Origin: Serendipita indica DSM 11827
Lineage: Eukaryota; Basidiomycota; Agaricomycetes; Sebacinales; Serendipitaceae
Direction of reading: 5' to 3'
Length of the DNA stretch: 64,000 nt
Assembly: GCA_910890315.1 (NCBI GenBank)
Contig: CAJVGD010000015.1
Location: 434,001-498,000 of the forward strand
A model generated the notes under the pieces. That model was not told the DNA's origin and made no database searches. It was given only the letters and a program-made list of their open reading frames with translations. The translations under genes were made by a program, and so were the position numbers. The stretch's first letter is position 1, and every line of letters starts with the position of its first letter. Below are positions 49,059 to 61,001 of this stretch, in pieces.

Positions 49059-50426
49059 CTATGAAAGAGCGTTTGATAATTTGGATGCACCGGAATCAAC
49101 ATTGCGCGTCCTTGCCATGGGATAGCTATACGTGTCGACAAACAGCGAGCCCTCTAAGGAGGTGGTATGGTGCGCTTGAACGGTGGGTGCGGGTACCAAT
49201 TGCCGTAGTCCCAAGAAGAACCTAGTCGAGATGACACTGCTTAAACTGTACATGAGAGGGTCGGAGACAAACTTGAGGCCAGAAGGGCACGCGAGCCACT
49301 GCGCATAATTAGCAGTGACCTCGAATAACGAAATTCTAATTGGACCCACCACGGTGGCAGCGGCAAAGCGCATTACGAAGGCAAGCTGGTTCCAAAGGTT
49401 AGCCGAATCCTACCTCTGGATCAACCCACCATACCAAGAAATAAATGGCACCGTCTTGATACATCCGTTGTAGAATTGGCAAGGCGACTGACTGGTGGCT
49501 CAAAAAATGTTTTTGCTTCGCTTCCCTCGCATGCAAGTAGGTCGCGACTATAATCACGATCTCGCAGGGGAGCTCAAGAACCTTAGGACAGAGTTATAGA
49601 GCTGTAAAGTGAGCTCACCGCTGACAAAATGCATATTGCGACCATGGTGGGTAGGTTTTTGGGTGGCGGACGCGAGAATGTACAAGTAGTTCCGTAGAAT
49701 CCTACGAGGGCTACAGGATTTCAGCACAAGTGGGAGTTGACAAATTTCATACCTTTGATGCTCGAAATTGCAATACCACCGGTTACGACCTGGAACGCGA
49801 CACTTGAATAAAAGCACGAGAGGATCAATGCCTTTGTCTTCTTTTTCTCGCGATACAGTGTGCATATACGAAGACAAAACATTCCTGTAAAGGTTATAAT
49901 TGCCTCTTTAGATGGGAAGTGGCCGACCTGTTGAAGAGGCTGACATGGCGATCTGAGTAATGACAGTGGTTACTCTGGAGACCTGACACCTATAGAGCTG
50001 CCACAATTGTGCGCGCATACAGGAAATTCACATACGTCTGTCGAGAGATCAGACCGGGAGGCTGAGCGTGAGATAGCGAACCTTATCAGACAATTGTGCA
50101 CTGAACGGGTTCAATTCGAGGAGAGCGACGGAAAGCCCAAGGATGGGAGAGTAACGATTCTGGTCCACCTGTGAATCTCAGCGACGGATTATTCAGACGA
50201 CGCACAAAAAAGAAGACGTATTGTCCGACTCGTCCACTCCTTGTCGTCCAAACAAGCTCGGTCTAGATTGGAGTGGGGAATTAGTTTGTTGCATTGGCCA
50301 TCAAATTAAATTACCAACCTCCGCCCCGAACGTGAGCACCAAATCGTATAAATACACGATTGTGCTGGCGATGGAGACATATTGGACGATAAGCATGTCT
50401 TCCAACTTCCTCGTCATCGATTCCAT
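49059..50426 (-). CDS. DUF6533 multi-span membrane protein, array copy 7 (subfamily B)
   Basis: Start ATG at 50424-50426 (MESMTRKLEDM). Segments: QYVSIASTIVYLYDLVL, RYSPILGLSVALLELNP, MFCLRICTLYREK, HQSVALPILQRMYQDG, QWLACPSGLKFVSDPLMYSL and SVISTRFFLGLRQLVP, with tail SLEGSLFVDTYSYP. The intron before the QWLACP exon (donor GTG|gtgggt) is clear. The promoter palindrome lies 167 bp upstream. Confidence 0.77.
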
Positions 50427-50592
50427 CTCGAGACACCGTTGGACCAACGGTTATTCGCTCAGAGACGGAGGGATCCAAGCTTATGCTGTCGCTTATGTAT
50501 TGAGATGATGAGAGCTGCAATAGGGGATTTGTCTATAGGTGCCGTCTGATTGGGTTGTTACTTCTCACACTAGCGAGTCCGTTCCCTCATGA

Positions 50593-50611
50593 ACACCGAC
50601 GGTGTCGGTGT
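50593..50611. promoter_or_regulatory. Palindrome, array copy 7 promoter
   Basis: Perfect 8-bp arms ACACCGAC and GTCGGTGT around GGT, 167 bp upstream of the copy 7 ATG. This is the most perfect of the four copies. Confidence 0.62.
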
Positions 50612-50879
50612 CCAGCAAAGCCCACGGTCGAGGCCTCATATGAGGCCCTAGGAGAACGATCCTGGCGACATAGATCGCCTATATCCTGATTCGGAATCTG
50701 TGCCCGATCAGAAAATGTGTCAAAATGGAGGCTGTTGCAATGCTCCAGTCTAGACGTTCACCCCCGTTGACCATCTGCTACCTAACTAGTCGCAAAGCCG
50801 GTACATAGGTGATATCTCGTGTGGATGTTGATCTCTGCGTGCAGTTATCACTCGGCGCGGTCGTCGTCGGCATCAAGAG

Positions 50880-51445
50880 ACTATCAGCTGGAGCATAACG
50901 CTGAAGAAATGGAAAGCAGTGGTAACTAAGATACTACGTCGCTATCTGTGTTAACTTGAGCGCATTCTGAGACTGCGTATTGCTCGCTCGGGCGCGATGT
51001 CAATGCTCTACAGAGATTCGACGCCTGTAGAGTTGTCATAAATGTGCGCATATCCGGAGATTCCGCGTACATTTAACGAACAGTCAGAATAAAGGCTCGG
51101 ATGCGGGATAGCGAACCTGAGTGGATAAATGAGCGGCGGATAGATTCAATTCTAGAAAGCCGATAGGAACGCCAAAGACAGGAGAGTATCGCGTCTTTCT
51201 CTCTGGTCAGCTTCAATGGACGAGACGACGCACGAAGAGGAAAAGCCATTTCCCGATGCGTCCACTGTTTGCAGCGCAAATGAATTCCGTCTGGGTTTCA
51301 ATTGGTTATTTGGTGAGTTATCCGCTAGAGCACAAACCTCCGCACCCAACGTGAACACCAAGCCGTACAAATAAACGACTGCGCCAGCTATGGAGGCATA
51401 GTGGACAGTCATCGCATCTTTACGACGCACTATTACTGACTCCAT
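50880..51445 (-). pseudogene. Truncated DUF6533 gene, array copy 8
   Basis: Start ATG at 51443-51445, with a subfamily B N-terminus (HYASIAGAVVYLYGLVF, then a WKL/FFVRR-like segment and YSPVFGVPIGFLELN). It retains the region up to about 51000. The remaining part to about 50900 resembles the region around the third span of subfamily C genes (compare 47500-47560), and all later exons are missing. The palindrome upstream is kept. It looks like the product of an unequal exchange between a B and a C copy followed by decay. Confidence 0.6.
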
Positions 51446-51594
51446 CTCCAAAAAACGTCGGAACCAAGTTTGCTAGTCTTTCGGAGGCGGAAGAATCAAA
51501 GCTAAGTATTGCAATATCGCCATTCCAAAAGGTGGCAAGAATTATCATAGGTCGGTCCTAGCTTCGCGCGCCACAGGGCTCCGTTCCCTCAAAG

Positions 51595-51613
51595 ACACCC
51601 ACACCGTCGGCGT
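51595..51613. promoter_or_regulatory. Palindrome, promoter of truncated array copy 8
   Basis: Arms ACACCCAC and GTCGGCGT around ACC, 150 bp upstream of the ATG. The left arm is degraded compared with copies 5 and 7, in line with the broken gene behind it. Confidence 0.5.
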
Positions 51614-51965
51614 CCAACAAATAGATGTGGTCGAGCCCTGGAACGAGGAAAATAGACCCAAGGCCAGACCTATCCTTCCTTTATTGACTCGGCTTTCCTC
51701 GCCTCTATCGAGACAAGTCGTTCAAGAAACTTATTCGGAGTGACGCTTCATCTCCGAAGTAGTAATGGAGCCGAGACGTCCCTTGTTACAAGCGGATAAA
51801 GATCTCCCCAGAATAGCAGTGACTTACCATATCTGTATATATGGGCGTAGGTGTCACGAATGCATCGCCGTCCCAGTGGCGAACGTTGGCCAGGTTTCGG
51901 TGATAGAGATATGATAATGCCAAATAGTGACCACGCATATTAGTATACAAAGGAAATGAACGGAA
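51614..51965. other. Intergenic region between array copies 8 and 9
   Basis: No gene or repeat seen. Confidence 0.35.
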
Positions 51966-53355
51966 TCATGATTGTGATAGCTCAACGTCTAGTTTCTCCA
52001 AGGGTCTGGCAGTTGGCTTGTGTATTGATTGTCCCAGATTGCGATTCGATATTTGGGATAGGGCAAAGGTCTCAGCAGTAGTTGTGGTGGTGGCGAATAG
52101 TCCGGAACTAGTGCTTCTGCTTCTCGAGATAGACTCGCGAAGGCCTAGGAAAAATCTGTATGAGAAGATACTTGTAAAAGCGTAGACGCAATAGTCTGCA
52201 GATAGCTTGAGGTTCGCGGGCGCAACAAGCCACTGGAAGAGCAATTAGGAGCCACGAAGGAGATCTAGGGTCAAAACTCACAACAAGTGCGCCGCATAAC
52301 CTCAGAGCGAGGGCGAGCTGCGAAAATTAGGCTTCTAATGCGAATATAATGTTAGGTTACTGACACCAAAATACAGTACTCCATCACGATAGAGTCGTGT
52401 GAGTATAGGCAGCGTGGAGGATGCATTACCGAGGAGCTGAAGTCTCCTTGCCCATATAGAATGGCCGATTGTTGCGGCCAGAATGACCGTCTCGCATGGC
52501 ATCTAATGCTTGTGAGATGTGAGAAACCATGAAATTATCCGCACCATTGATAAATACGAGCCTGCGATAATCTTGTCGACGTTCCGAGGTGTTTCGCCCG
52601 TCAGAGCGCAGTGGCCATCAATGGACCCAGTAAGAGCTGGTAACGCAGTGAGTAGGAACACGTGAATCCCCCCGGCTACATACGTATCAGAATTCTCATC
52701 GCCAGAATCCCAGCGATTATCTGCCCTACGGCACTGACGAAATAGAAAATGGTCATGAATACGATAATCCATCGCGTCTTCTGGTAGAGAGTACACATTC
52801 TGAGGTAGAATATAGCTGATTGGAAATCAGAAAATGGTGAATAGGATGACTCGAGAGCGTACCTGTCGTCGAGAGGGAGAGTGTAAATTCTAGAGTGACT
52901 CCGGTGGCTCTTATGGCCCTACACCTTGGAAATGATGAGAAATGATGACTACAGCGCGCGTCGTACTCACCCCTGTTGTCAAGTCAGGCGGCTATGCATG
53001 CATTAGTTAATTTCCACACTCTACTGGAGCTGACGGATGCGAATAGGTCTACAAGTAGAAAAGGCAACCCCACTATGGGCGAATATCGTGTCTGATGTCT
53101 TTGATGAGCTCACGCTTCCAATCCCCGTCGTACGCACATAGAAGAAAACAAACTTTCCGAGCCATCCACCCCAACGAGTCCATATAAGGCTGATCTGGAT
53201 TCAGAGTTGAGGCTGACTGGCCGCGTGTCCGTTGACCGAATACCCACCTCGAGCGGAAGTGTGAGGATGTAGTCATAAATGAACACGCTAGTCGCGGAGA
53301 CGGCCGTATACTTTACGATTCGTTCGTACGACAGAAAGAGGACGAATGACTCCAT
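51966..53355 (-). CDS. DUF6533 multi-span membrane protein, array copy 9 (subfamily C)
   Basis: Start ATG at 53353-53355 (MESFVLFLSYERI). Segments: KYTAVSATSVFIYDYIL, RYSPIVGLPFLV, FYLRMCTLYQKTRWIIVF, MPCETVILAATIGHSIWAR, LPILTRLYRDGVLYFGV, QWLVAPANLKLSADYCVYAF and IFSYRFFLGLRESISRSR. The tail is Thr-rich (FATTTTTAET). An in-frame ATG further upstream (53434-53436) is less likely because the family starts close to the first span. Confidence 0.75.
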
Positions 53356-53972
53356 GAACGCTTCAGCGGTCCCGAGGACGACAGGGCCAACTATGCTGGT
53401 TATATAAGTGAACGTGCGGTGTTGGCCGAGATGCACGGGGCACGTTACCTAAAGTAAAAGCCTATTTTGACAGTCGGCATCGGCCGCAGCCTCCAAGTCG
53501 CCGACCAGTCTATTCAAGCGCCACAAACGGAGGACAAAACTATCATCCGATGGGTTTATTGAGATCCCTTTCCGTCCCCTCGAAATTAATGATGATCACA
53601 GACTCCGCGGATCAGGTTGTGGATTATTCTGATCGAACCCTTTGCGCGTTTCAGTTGGTTGGGTCCAAGATTTGGACCCGGCCACATTTAGAACTTTGTC
53701 TCGACAGCCTCAGACCCAAGTTTCGTTGAGGCTCATCGGGTTAGGAACTACTTTATCCTCCAGGCGCGAGCAAACAGGCCTCCGAACCCAACAGCCGGCT
53801 TCATTTGGGACTTTCAGAATGATCCATGTCGGCGCCGTCATGGATATCGTAGAGGTATCGATCAGCCATACTTTTTCGGTGACAAGGGACTACCGAGGCG
53901 TGTACTAGATGGATGGCTGTATGTACATATGAAATACAATAGCACAAGAGCATTGGAAAGCCCCCTCAAGTG
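53356..53972. other. Intergenic region between array copies 9 and 10
   Basis: No gene seen; one 88-codon plus frame (53642-53908) has no family features. Confidence 0.35.
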
Positions 53973-55344
53973 TCACCGTTTTATTTCTGGTTCGTGGCTA
54001 CGTTCTCTGATTGTATTCCGTATCAAGGGAGGAGATAGATTCGGATTCGCGAGTGCAGAGACGTCTGCGGTAGCCATAGTAAATGGTCCAGAACGAATAA
54101 TTCGACCTCTTGAGATGGATTCGCGAAGCTCTAGGAAAAACCTGTATGAAATGATGCTAGTCAGGGCGTAGACGATATAGTCGGCGGAGAATTTGAGGTT
54201 ATCCGGAGCCGCAAGCCACTTGACAAATAGGTTTTCAGTGAACAAGGATCCTCCTTTGGCACCCAGACATACCATCAGTGCGCTACAGAGCCTAAGAACG
54301 AGGGCAAGCTGGCGACAATCAGTCTTCAGAGGTGCAGGGGGGATCGATTGCTTACTACAAAGTAAGCCATTCCGTCACGATAAAGTCGCGTCAAGATAGC
54401 CAAAGAAGTAGAACCCCCTTCTAGTTGATGGAGGGCTCTAGTCCGATTTGAATGGACCAAGGTGGCGATCAGGATAATCACCTCGCATGGTATCTAACGG
54501 TCTTTAGTTAGAGTTAGGTCGTAGAAGATTCCCACCATCGATAGGTATGTGCCCGCAACAAGTCTATGCAACATATGCGGTATCGTTTCCGCTAGGTAGG
54601 TGCAGTATCCATCAGCGGAGCCGGTGATGGCTACTGTGATATGAGCAAGGTAGAGTAGATGTCTGGTGATACGCACGAGCGATGATTGCAAATGTCATAG
54701 CCCCGAGGATCGTCTGCAATGCAGCACTGACGAAATATGAAACAGCGATGAATGAAGTAATTCATCGTTCCTCATGATAAAGAGTGCATATTCTGAGGCA
54801 GAAAATGCCTGGATTGGCATGAGAGAGTAATACACAAGTGTACCACGAAAACGAACCTGTCGTTGAGAGGGAGAGGGTAAGCCCGAAGAAGATGCCACCG
54901 ACTCTTATAAGCTTGCACCTACAAGATAGTGAGCGTTTATGACCAAGACTCTACTGTACTCACCCCTGTTACGACGTGAGTAGAACGGCCAGGTTTCGCA
55001 GTGGCGACGCACATTGCTCGACATTTTGGATCCGAATTGATCAAAGAGTATGATAGGAAAACCGATGATGGGAGAGTATCGAGTCTGATTACTTGAATGA
55101 GCCGTCGCTCAGTGCCAACGTCGTACGCACGTAGAAGAAGACAAGTTTCCCGAGCCAACCACCCCATTTGGTCCACGTAAGAGTAATCTACTCGATGTTG
55201 ATTGGCCTCGGTTGGCGAGATTCGCGTCAAATGACCAACCTCAGAGGGTAGGGTAAGGGCATAATCGTATAAAAACACAGTGGTAGCAGCGAAAGCCGTA
55301 TAATCCAGGCATCTCTCGTACCAGAGCGTCTCGAGTGATTCCAT
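53973..55344 (-). CDS. DUF6533 multi-span membrane protein, array copy 10 (subfamily C)
   Basis: Start ATG at 55342-55344 (MESLETLWYERC). Segments: DYTAFAATTVFLYDYAL, RYSPIIGFPIILF, IFCLRICTLYHEER, PCEVIILIATLVHSNRTRA, LAILTRLYRDGMAYFVV, KWLAAPDNLKFSADYIVYAL and IISYRFFLELRESISRGR. Close to copy 9 in every segment, so the two probably arose by recent tandem duplication. Confidence 0.75.
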
Positions 55345-56299
55345 GAAGATCCGAGACTCGCGAGCGAGCACGGCGGGCACGGGCGGGGCCAATGAGTGAG
55401 ACGATTAGAACCTTGCACGAATTTGCGGATCATTTTTTTGCTATTTTGACATTGTACCTTTTTTGATGGGCGTTGGACATGGAGATTTGCATTGGCGCTC
55501 CGTCGTCCGCTGCTGATTGAGGGCTCGCAATCGACCGCTGCGCTACGGGAATGCCAGCGTTGCGAACTCGCAGAGAGCGGGTATTAAACTAGCCATTGTC
55601 CGCCGTCCTCATTTCGGGTGGCTGTTTAAGATTGGACCCGACCGCCACCATCCTTGGACAAGCTACTCTGACCTAATCATTACCACACCCGAGTTATTCC
55701 CTAAAGGTTTTGGGCCATCAATCCCCCTTGAAGACGTAATCTTGGAGGCGCTAAGTCGCGTTCGCCCCGGCACGTCAATATCCCTAGGTAAGCTTGAATG
55801 GTCGGGACAACCCAAGTTTACAATCTGCCGAGATCTCCGTCCGAAGAGATGAAGATTTGCATGTAGAATGAATCGCGTCCCTAGCACATGGTCAGCCACA
55901 CCTTGGTGTCGCTCGGAGGCAACCGAATCAATTACTGCGGCTGGAAGTGATCAGTCCGAGCTCCCGAAATGCACGGTCAATTCGTGAGGCTAGACCTTGC
56001 TCTAGGCTCAGCCCCTACCGATCATGTCGGGAACACCTAGCGTGCTCGGAGAGCCACTGCTCGCAGAAGACCTCTTGATAGGTCTCGTCTCGTCAACACC
56101 TAGGACTCTTTTCAATTACGACATTGTATCAAGTTAGGCTACTCCGCCGAGTGGACAACATCCGATGGCCGCGGGAAGCCTAAATACTAACAGACAAAAG
56201 GCTTTAATGAGTCTTATAGGCGTAGTTTCACGAATACATCCCAACCCCCATCAAACCCTCACCCTTACTGTCTTACGCTCTCCGAGCATCCTTGCTTTT
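55345..56299. other. Divergent intergenic region between array copies 10 and 11
   Basis: Only divergent promoter space in the array. A 111-codon plus frame (55517-55852) is open but unrecognised. The palindrome is not present. Confidence 0.35.
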
Positions 56300-57704
56300 A
56301 TGACCTCCCCTCTCATATTAGCCCTCAATGTCCAAATGAACAAATACATGGCCGTAGCCGGCACAGCCGTGTATGTGTATGATTCCCTGCTTACATCCTC
56401 ATCAGAAGTAGGTTGGTGCTTTCATGGACGCGTCTTGCTAAGCTGGGCCGAAAGGTTGATCTCATGTGGACGAGTTGGAGTGGCAAAACTGCGAAAACCA
56501 TCTACTTTTACGTGGGTATAACGTCTGATTGTCCGTCCAATTGGCTGATCCATGCCCAGACAAAGTACGTTCCGATGGTTGGACTCCCAATTCACTTCGT
56601 CGCTAATTTCAAAGCTGAATTATCGCCAATAGTGCGTCCTAGTCATACAGTGATGTGCAGCCATAATCATCTCGGCAGACGTTAGCCGCCGTACTTCTCA
56701 CGACGTGTCTCCCTAACCAGCTGAGCGCAGATGCAAATCTGCAATCGTCATTGGTCTTGCCCTTGCAGTTACCTTGCGCCTAACATCGACCGGTTCGTCA
56801 TCTGTGCATTAATCAACCGTGCCGAACTTGCAATCTAGCCATTTTCGTAATGCGCATCTGCACGATATACTGCGAGCGGCGGCGCATTGTCGTGCTCGTT
56901 GTCGGAGCATTCGCCGCTTGTACGATATTACAATTCGGCTTAGCAGCAAGCGGCTTATCGATGGTGTACGGTCAGTCCATTTGATATCTCCAAGTGTCCC
57001 ATCTTACACAAACATTACCTCATCACCATACAGCTGGAGCTACCTCAAATGCTGGAAAGTGCACGTTCGCCCCACTACAGCCTCGGAAATTCCAGCAGGT
57101 TGTCGCAAGCTCATATCTTTCACTAGTATGCCTATCACTCTCGCTCTCCTACTGTTGTCAATAAAGAGTAGATGCCGTGCGATACAGTCATCCTGGTAGC
57201 CACGTTAATCCATGCCGTCAACTCGCGGCATCTCCATGCTCTAGGCGGAGGTTCGGCGGCATTACCCGTACTCACCCGGGTATATCATGATGGCATGGCC
57301 CACTACGCGGTGCGTATATGTTCTTGCTATCTCGTCCATCTCACCTCGAATAGGTTACACTCGCCCTGAGACTTTGGGGAGCATTCTCGGTGCGTCTATC
57401 CTGATCAAATAACCTTTTATTAACACATATGTAGGTGATTATTCCTCCCACTCCTTATAGACTCGCACCCGAGGTGTTTGTCTTGGCCTTTACCAGCATT
57501 GTGGCATCGCGGTTCTTCCTTGGACTTCGGAAATCCATCTCGCAAATGTCAAGGCAGGCCCTTGGACTTTCAGAGACCGGTATAGATACCTTTCTCCTGT
57601 CCCGAGTTCCTCCCAGCCGCTCGCTAGCGTGGACTACGACTACGTCGACAGCGGATGTCGCACCCACACCTCGGTCACAACCCAGGGTCGGTTCACCGTA
57701 GGAT
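56300..57704 (+). CDS. DUF6533 multi-span membrane protein, array copy 11, inverted (subfamily C)
   Basis: Plus strand, start ATG at 56300. Segments: KYMAVAGTAVYVYDSLL, then across a GT-AG intron DLMWTSWSGKTAKTIYFYV, KYVPMVGLPIHFV, IFVMRICTIYCERR with the span VVLVVGAFAACTILQFGL, MPCDTVILVATLIHAVNSR, LPVLTRVYHDGMAHYAV, and IVASRFFLGLRKSIS. It keeps the DUF6533 second-segment pattern (EVDLMW) more faithfully than the other copies, and could be closest to the ancestral form. It is the only full copy in the opposite direction. Confidence 0.75.
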
Positions 57705-57912
57705 ACACCCAATCCACTTTCGTGTAGTACAACTTAGTTACTCTCTTTCCGCTCAGGATTTGGAGACCATTCCACTACGATGTATCATCATTCTCCCTCT
57801 GATCTTTGAGCATGACTTGACCCCTAATTACTGCTCAACATGCCGGGACAGATGAGCCACTGCAAACTTTGAACCCGCTCACGATCACCCACCGAGACGA
57901 TTGCCATTGAAA

Positions 57913-58934
57913 ATGCCAAAACAGTTTACATTTGTTATAGGTATGATGTATGTGATCTCTAAATCACCATTATCAACCTCGACGTATACTCAGAGCACAT
58001 GGAGGAGGACGAGGGACACTCACTGCCCAAATGGGTCCTTCTCGAGTACAAGCACATGCTCAGTCTCGCTGGGCAAGGGAATAAAGTCTGCTTTACGCAC
58101 CTCTCTCAATCATCATGCGCCGCGATCCAAAAAGGATTTGAATCTGTAGCCAATTCAGGTAAGGTTCGTATGTGGTCGAGCATATGTCATTCTAATCCGT
58201 GTATATCTCGCTAGTTGGGACGCAAAAGTCGTCAGAAGCCACATTCGAGGCGACGAGCATTCCATCCTCGAATACATGAAGCTACAAGGTGTCCCGATGA
58301 ACAGAGTTTGCCTTCTGGATCCGAGAGGAAGCAAAGAGTTATCACCAGAAGACGGTAGCGAGTTTGAGTGGTTCCTTTTCGGGGTAGGTGTTTGCGAACC
58401 CTCGCTCCTTTCCCTGATGGTTAGACAGGGTATCCTTGGCATGTCGGGTTCCATGATCCGCAAGTGCTTCGTCTGATACTTGTTAGGCGATGATCCACCT
58501 CGGGATCGCACAGGAGAGCTCCGTGCCCTCGGGTTCGCTGGACGGCGACTGGGTCCAATCCAGATGACAACAGATACAGCTCTTGGCGTCACCAAAATGA
58601 TAGTTCAGGATCAAAGTATGTTTCTCCTTCTTCTGGTGCCCTTCCTTCGTATCTCATCTGGTGGCCGTTAGTGACAATGGAGACAATTCCGTTTGTGGTC
58701 GGTCACACTTCCAGCAATGTGGAGCAAATCCGTTAATCCGACGTACAGGATCACCCTACAATCAAATTCTCAAAGACAGAGAGCGTCGAGATGCCATTTA
58801 GTGGGTAGCTTCTGTCGCTGTCTTGCAGGCGTTGACACTATTCAGGGTATATTATAAAGGAAGGAGAGCCACTACTACCTGGAGGTATGAAGCAACACCT
58901 TTACGATGATTTGAACAGAGGATTCAACGATTAG
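57913..58934 (+). CDS. SFM1: SFM1-like SPOUT protein-arginine methyltransferase
   Basis: Eight exons (57913-57940, 57994-58158, 58229-58383, 58429-58438, 58487-58615, 58672-58697, 58749-58800, 58846-58934) give 217 residues in frame; yeast Sfm1 is of similar length. Signature parts: EHMEEDEGHSLPKWVLLEYK, RVCLLDPRG, FLFGGILGDDPPRDRTGEL, QMTTDTALGVTK, and ESVEMPFR. Sfm1 uses SAM to methylate an arginine of ribosomal protein uS3; the fold is a trefoil-knot SPOUT domain. Exon 4 is only 10 nt and sits inside the conserved GGILGDDPP motif; the intron after it has GC-AG ends. The acceptor of exon 3 is uncertain (58228 fits the frame; 58218 does not). The gene is embedded in the DUF6533 array and its last exons are duplicated at 62122-62310. 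Confidence 0.87.
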
Positions 58935-59444
58935 GGTCGGGAAACTGACTCTATCGTCGAAATAGAGAAAGCAAAAGAATGGTGAATAGGGTTCTGTACT
59001 TTATTGTACCTCACTACCTCAATCCACCTCTTCTATTCTCAGACCATCCTCCACCACCCCAGTCGCGACCTCATCATTGAGAAATCGACGTTCTCGCTCC
59101 CTAATGCGATACGAACTTGTGCCCGGACTGAGTACAACGGATAGGAATTCCATAGGAACAAGCAGACCAGCTCTACGAGTGCCGGTAGGTTCTCACGCAC
59201 TTCCCGACCGCGAAGAATGCTACCCTCTTCGTCTTTGTAAGGCATGAGCCCACATATGGCCAAAAATTCTCGGAAAAGGTCTGGAGAGATCGAGATAACG
59301 ACTGTTCCAAATAACCAGGCGGCAGAATGCTTCTATGGCAAACAGGCTTTTAGGAGCCTATCCACGTCTCCCGCAGTTCTCTGTTGTGCTTGGGACAGAG
59401 TGTAGATCTGACATCATCAGCGAGAGCAGTTTGAACGCGTCTGT
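58749..59444. repeat. Left copy of a 0.7-kb flanking duplication
   Basis: Holds the last two SFM1 exons and a reversed 3' fragment of the gene at 62388-64000. It matches 62122-62846 with clear divergence and several indels. The two copies flank 2.7 kb that contains array copy 12 and a relic. Confidence 0.75.
59039..59444 (-). pseudogene. 3' fragment of the right-edge gene, duplicated
   Basis: Reads GLMPYKDEEGS, REVRENLPALVEL, FLWNSYPLYSVRAQV, paralleling GLMPYEDEDSA, WEVRENLPAFAAL and FLWNYHPLCSVWAQV of the gene ending at 62388. It has no 5' part and the frame is disturbed near 59280-59330. A non-functional duplicate. Confidence 0.7.
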
Positions 59445-59540
59445 AGAGCGCGCTGATGATGATCGTTGGAGCCATCGAACGGCCATTGGTCACGCTAATA
59501 GTGGGATCTGGGTTTATTTCTTCTATATAAGGTACAATTC

Positions 59541-60997
59541 TCAGTGGCAATCAAACTGAGTCATAATACCGCCTAACACATGCTCGGCGTCTTTGGGTAA
59601 GCAGGCGTCTTTCGAGCCTCTTGGTGGCATGACAGAGAGATTGACGCCTTCAGACAAATGCGGATGGGTATTGCGCGACTTCGCAATGGGTAAGCTGTAC
59701 GTATCGACGAACAGTGAGCCTTCTGGGGTTGGATGGTGAGTTTGAACAATTGGTCTCGGTACCAGCCGCCGCAGTCCAAGGAAGAATCTAGTTGAGACTA
59801 CGCTGCTCAGACTATATATTAGAAGGTCGGAGACAAATTTGAGGTCGGGAGGGAACGCGAGCCACTATGTAAACAGTTAGCGGCGAGATCAAAGGACAAA
59901 ACGTTTGCCAGACTCACTATAATCGCGCCACCAAGACGCATTCCAAAGGCAAGCTAGTGTCAAAGTTAGTTTGCCTGTTCCTCCGCTCAGTATGACCGTA
60001 CCAAGAAGTAGATTGCGCCATCTTGGTACATACGTCGTAGAATTAGCAACGCGGCGGATTCGTGATTCAAAAAATGCTTCCGCTTTGCCTCGGTTGCATG
60101 CAGGTAGGTCGCGACCAGAATCAGAATTTCGAATGGCAGCTCGCGGATCTTAAGATGAAGCTGTCTAGTTTCAAAATAGGCTTACCACGGACAGAAAGTA
60201 TCCTGCGACCATTCGATGCAACTCCTTTGGTGGCGGTCCTGTAAACGCGCAGACGGTCTCACGGAATCCCATGAGAGCTGCAGGATTATTAGTACAATGT
60301 GGAATTTTGCGCTTGTCGTACTTATGGCACTTGAAATGGCAATGGCTCCAGTTACGACTTGGATGATGACACTCAGATAGAAGAACGCTAGGATCAGAGC
60401 TTTCGTCTTCCATTTTTCCCGATATAATGTGCATACACGAAGACAGAACATCCCTGTAAATGTTGTTATTGTCCGTTTAGACGAGTCACCAGCGCACCTG
60501 TTGAAGAGGCTGACATTGCTATCTGAGCAATAATGGTGATCACTCTGGAGGCCTGACACCTACAGAGCTGTCACATTAACTCACATGTGTAGGGAACTTC
60601 ACGTACGTCTATTGAGAGATCAGACCGAGGAGGTGAGCACGAGAAAGCGAACCTGATCGGACAGACGGGCAGTAAACGGGTTCAATTCAATGAGTCCGAG
60701 GGAAAGCCCAATGACGGGAGAGTATCGAGTCTATTGTACGTGTCACTTTCGACCACAAGCCAGTTAGACGACGCACAAACAGGAACAGATACCTTCCGAT
60801 GCGTCCACTCCTTTTCATCCAAAGAAACTGCGTCTAGATTCAAAGCGGTGTTTGGACTAGTCAGTTGAGTAGTACGGTAATGCACGGACCTCTGCACCAA
60901 ACGTGAGCGCGAAGTCGTACGAATACACGACCGCGCTAGCGATCGATACGTATTGGACAATTTTTATATTTTCCAGATGCGTCGTCAGCAGTTCCAT
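59541..60997 (-). CDS. DUF6533 multi-span membrane protein, array copy 12 (subfamily B)
   Basis: Start ATG at 60995-60997 (MELLTTHLENI). Segments: QYVSIASAVVYSYDFAL, RYSPVIGLSLGLIELNP, MFCLRVCTLYREKWKTKAL with a hydrophobic span, AFTGPPPKELHRMVAGYFLS, LRRMYQDGAIYFLV and VVSTRFFLGLRRLVP; the tail has PEGSLFVDTYSLP. It is closest to copies 5 and 7. It lies between two copies of a 0.7-kb block that normally joins SFM1 to its neighbour, so it arrived there after SFM1 was in place. Confidence 0.77.
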
Positions 60998-61001
60998 CTC
61001 G

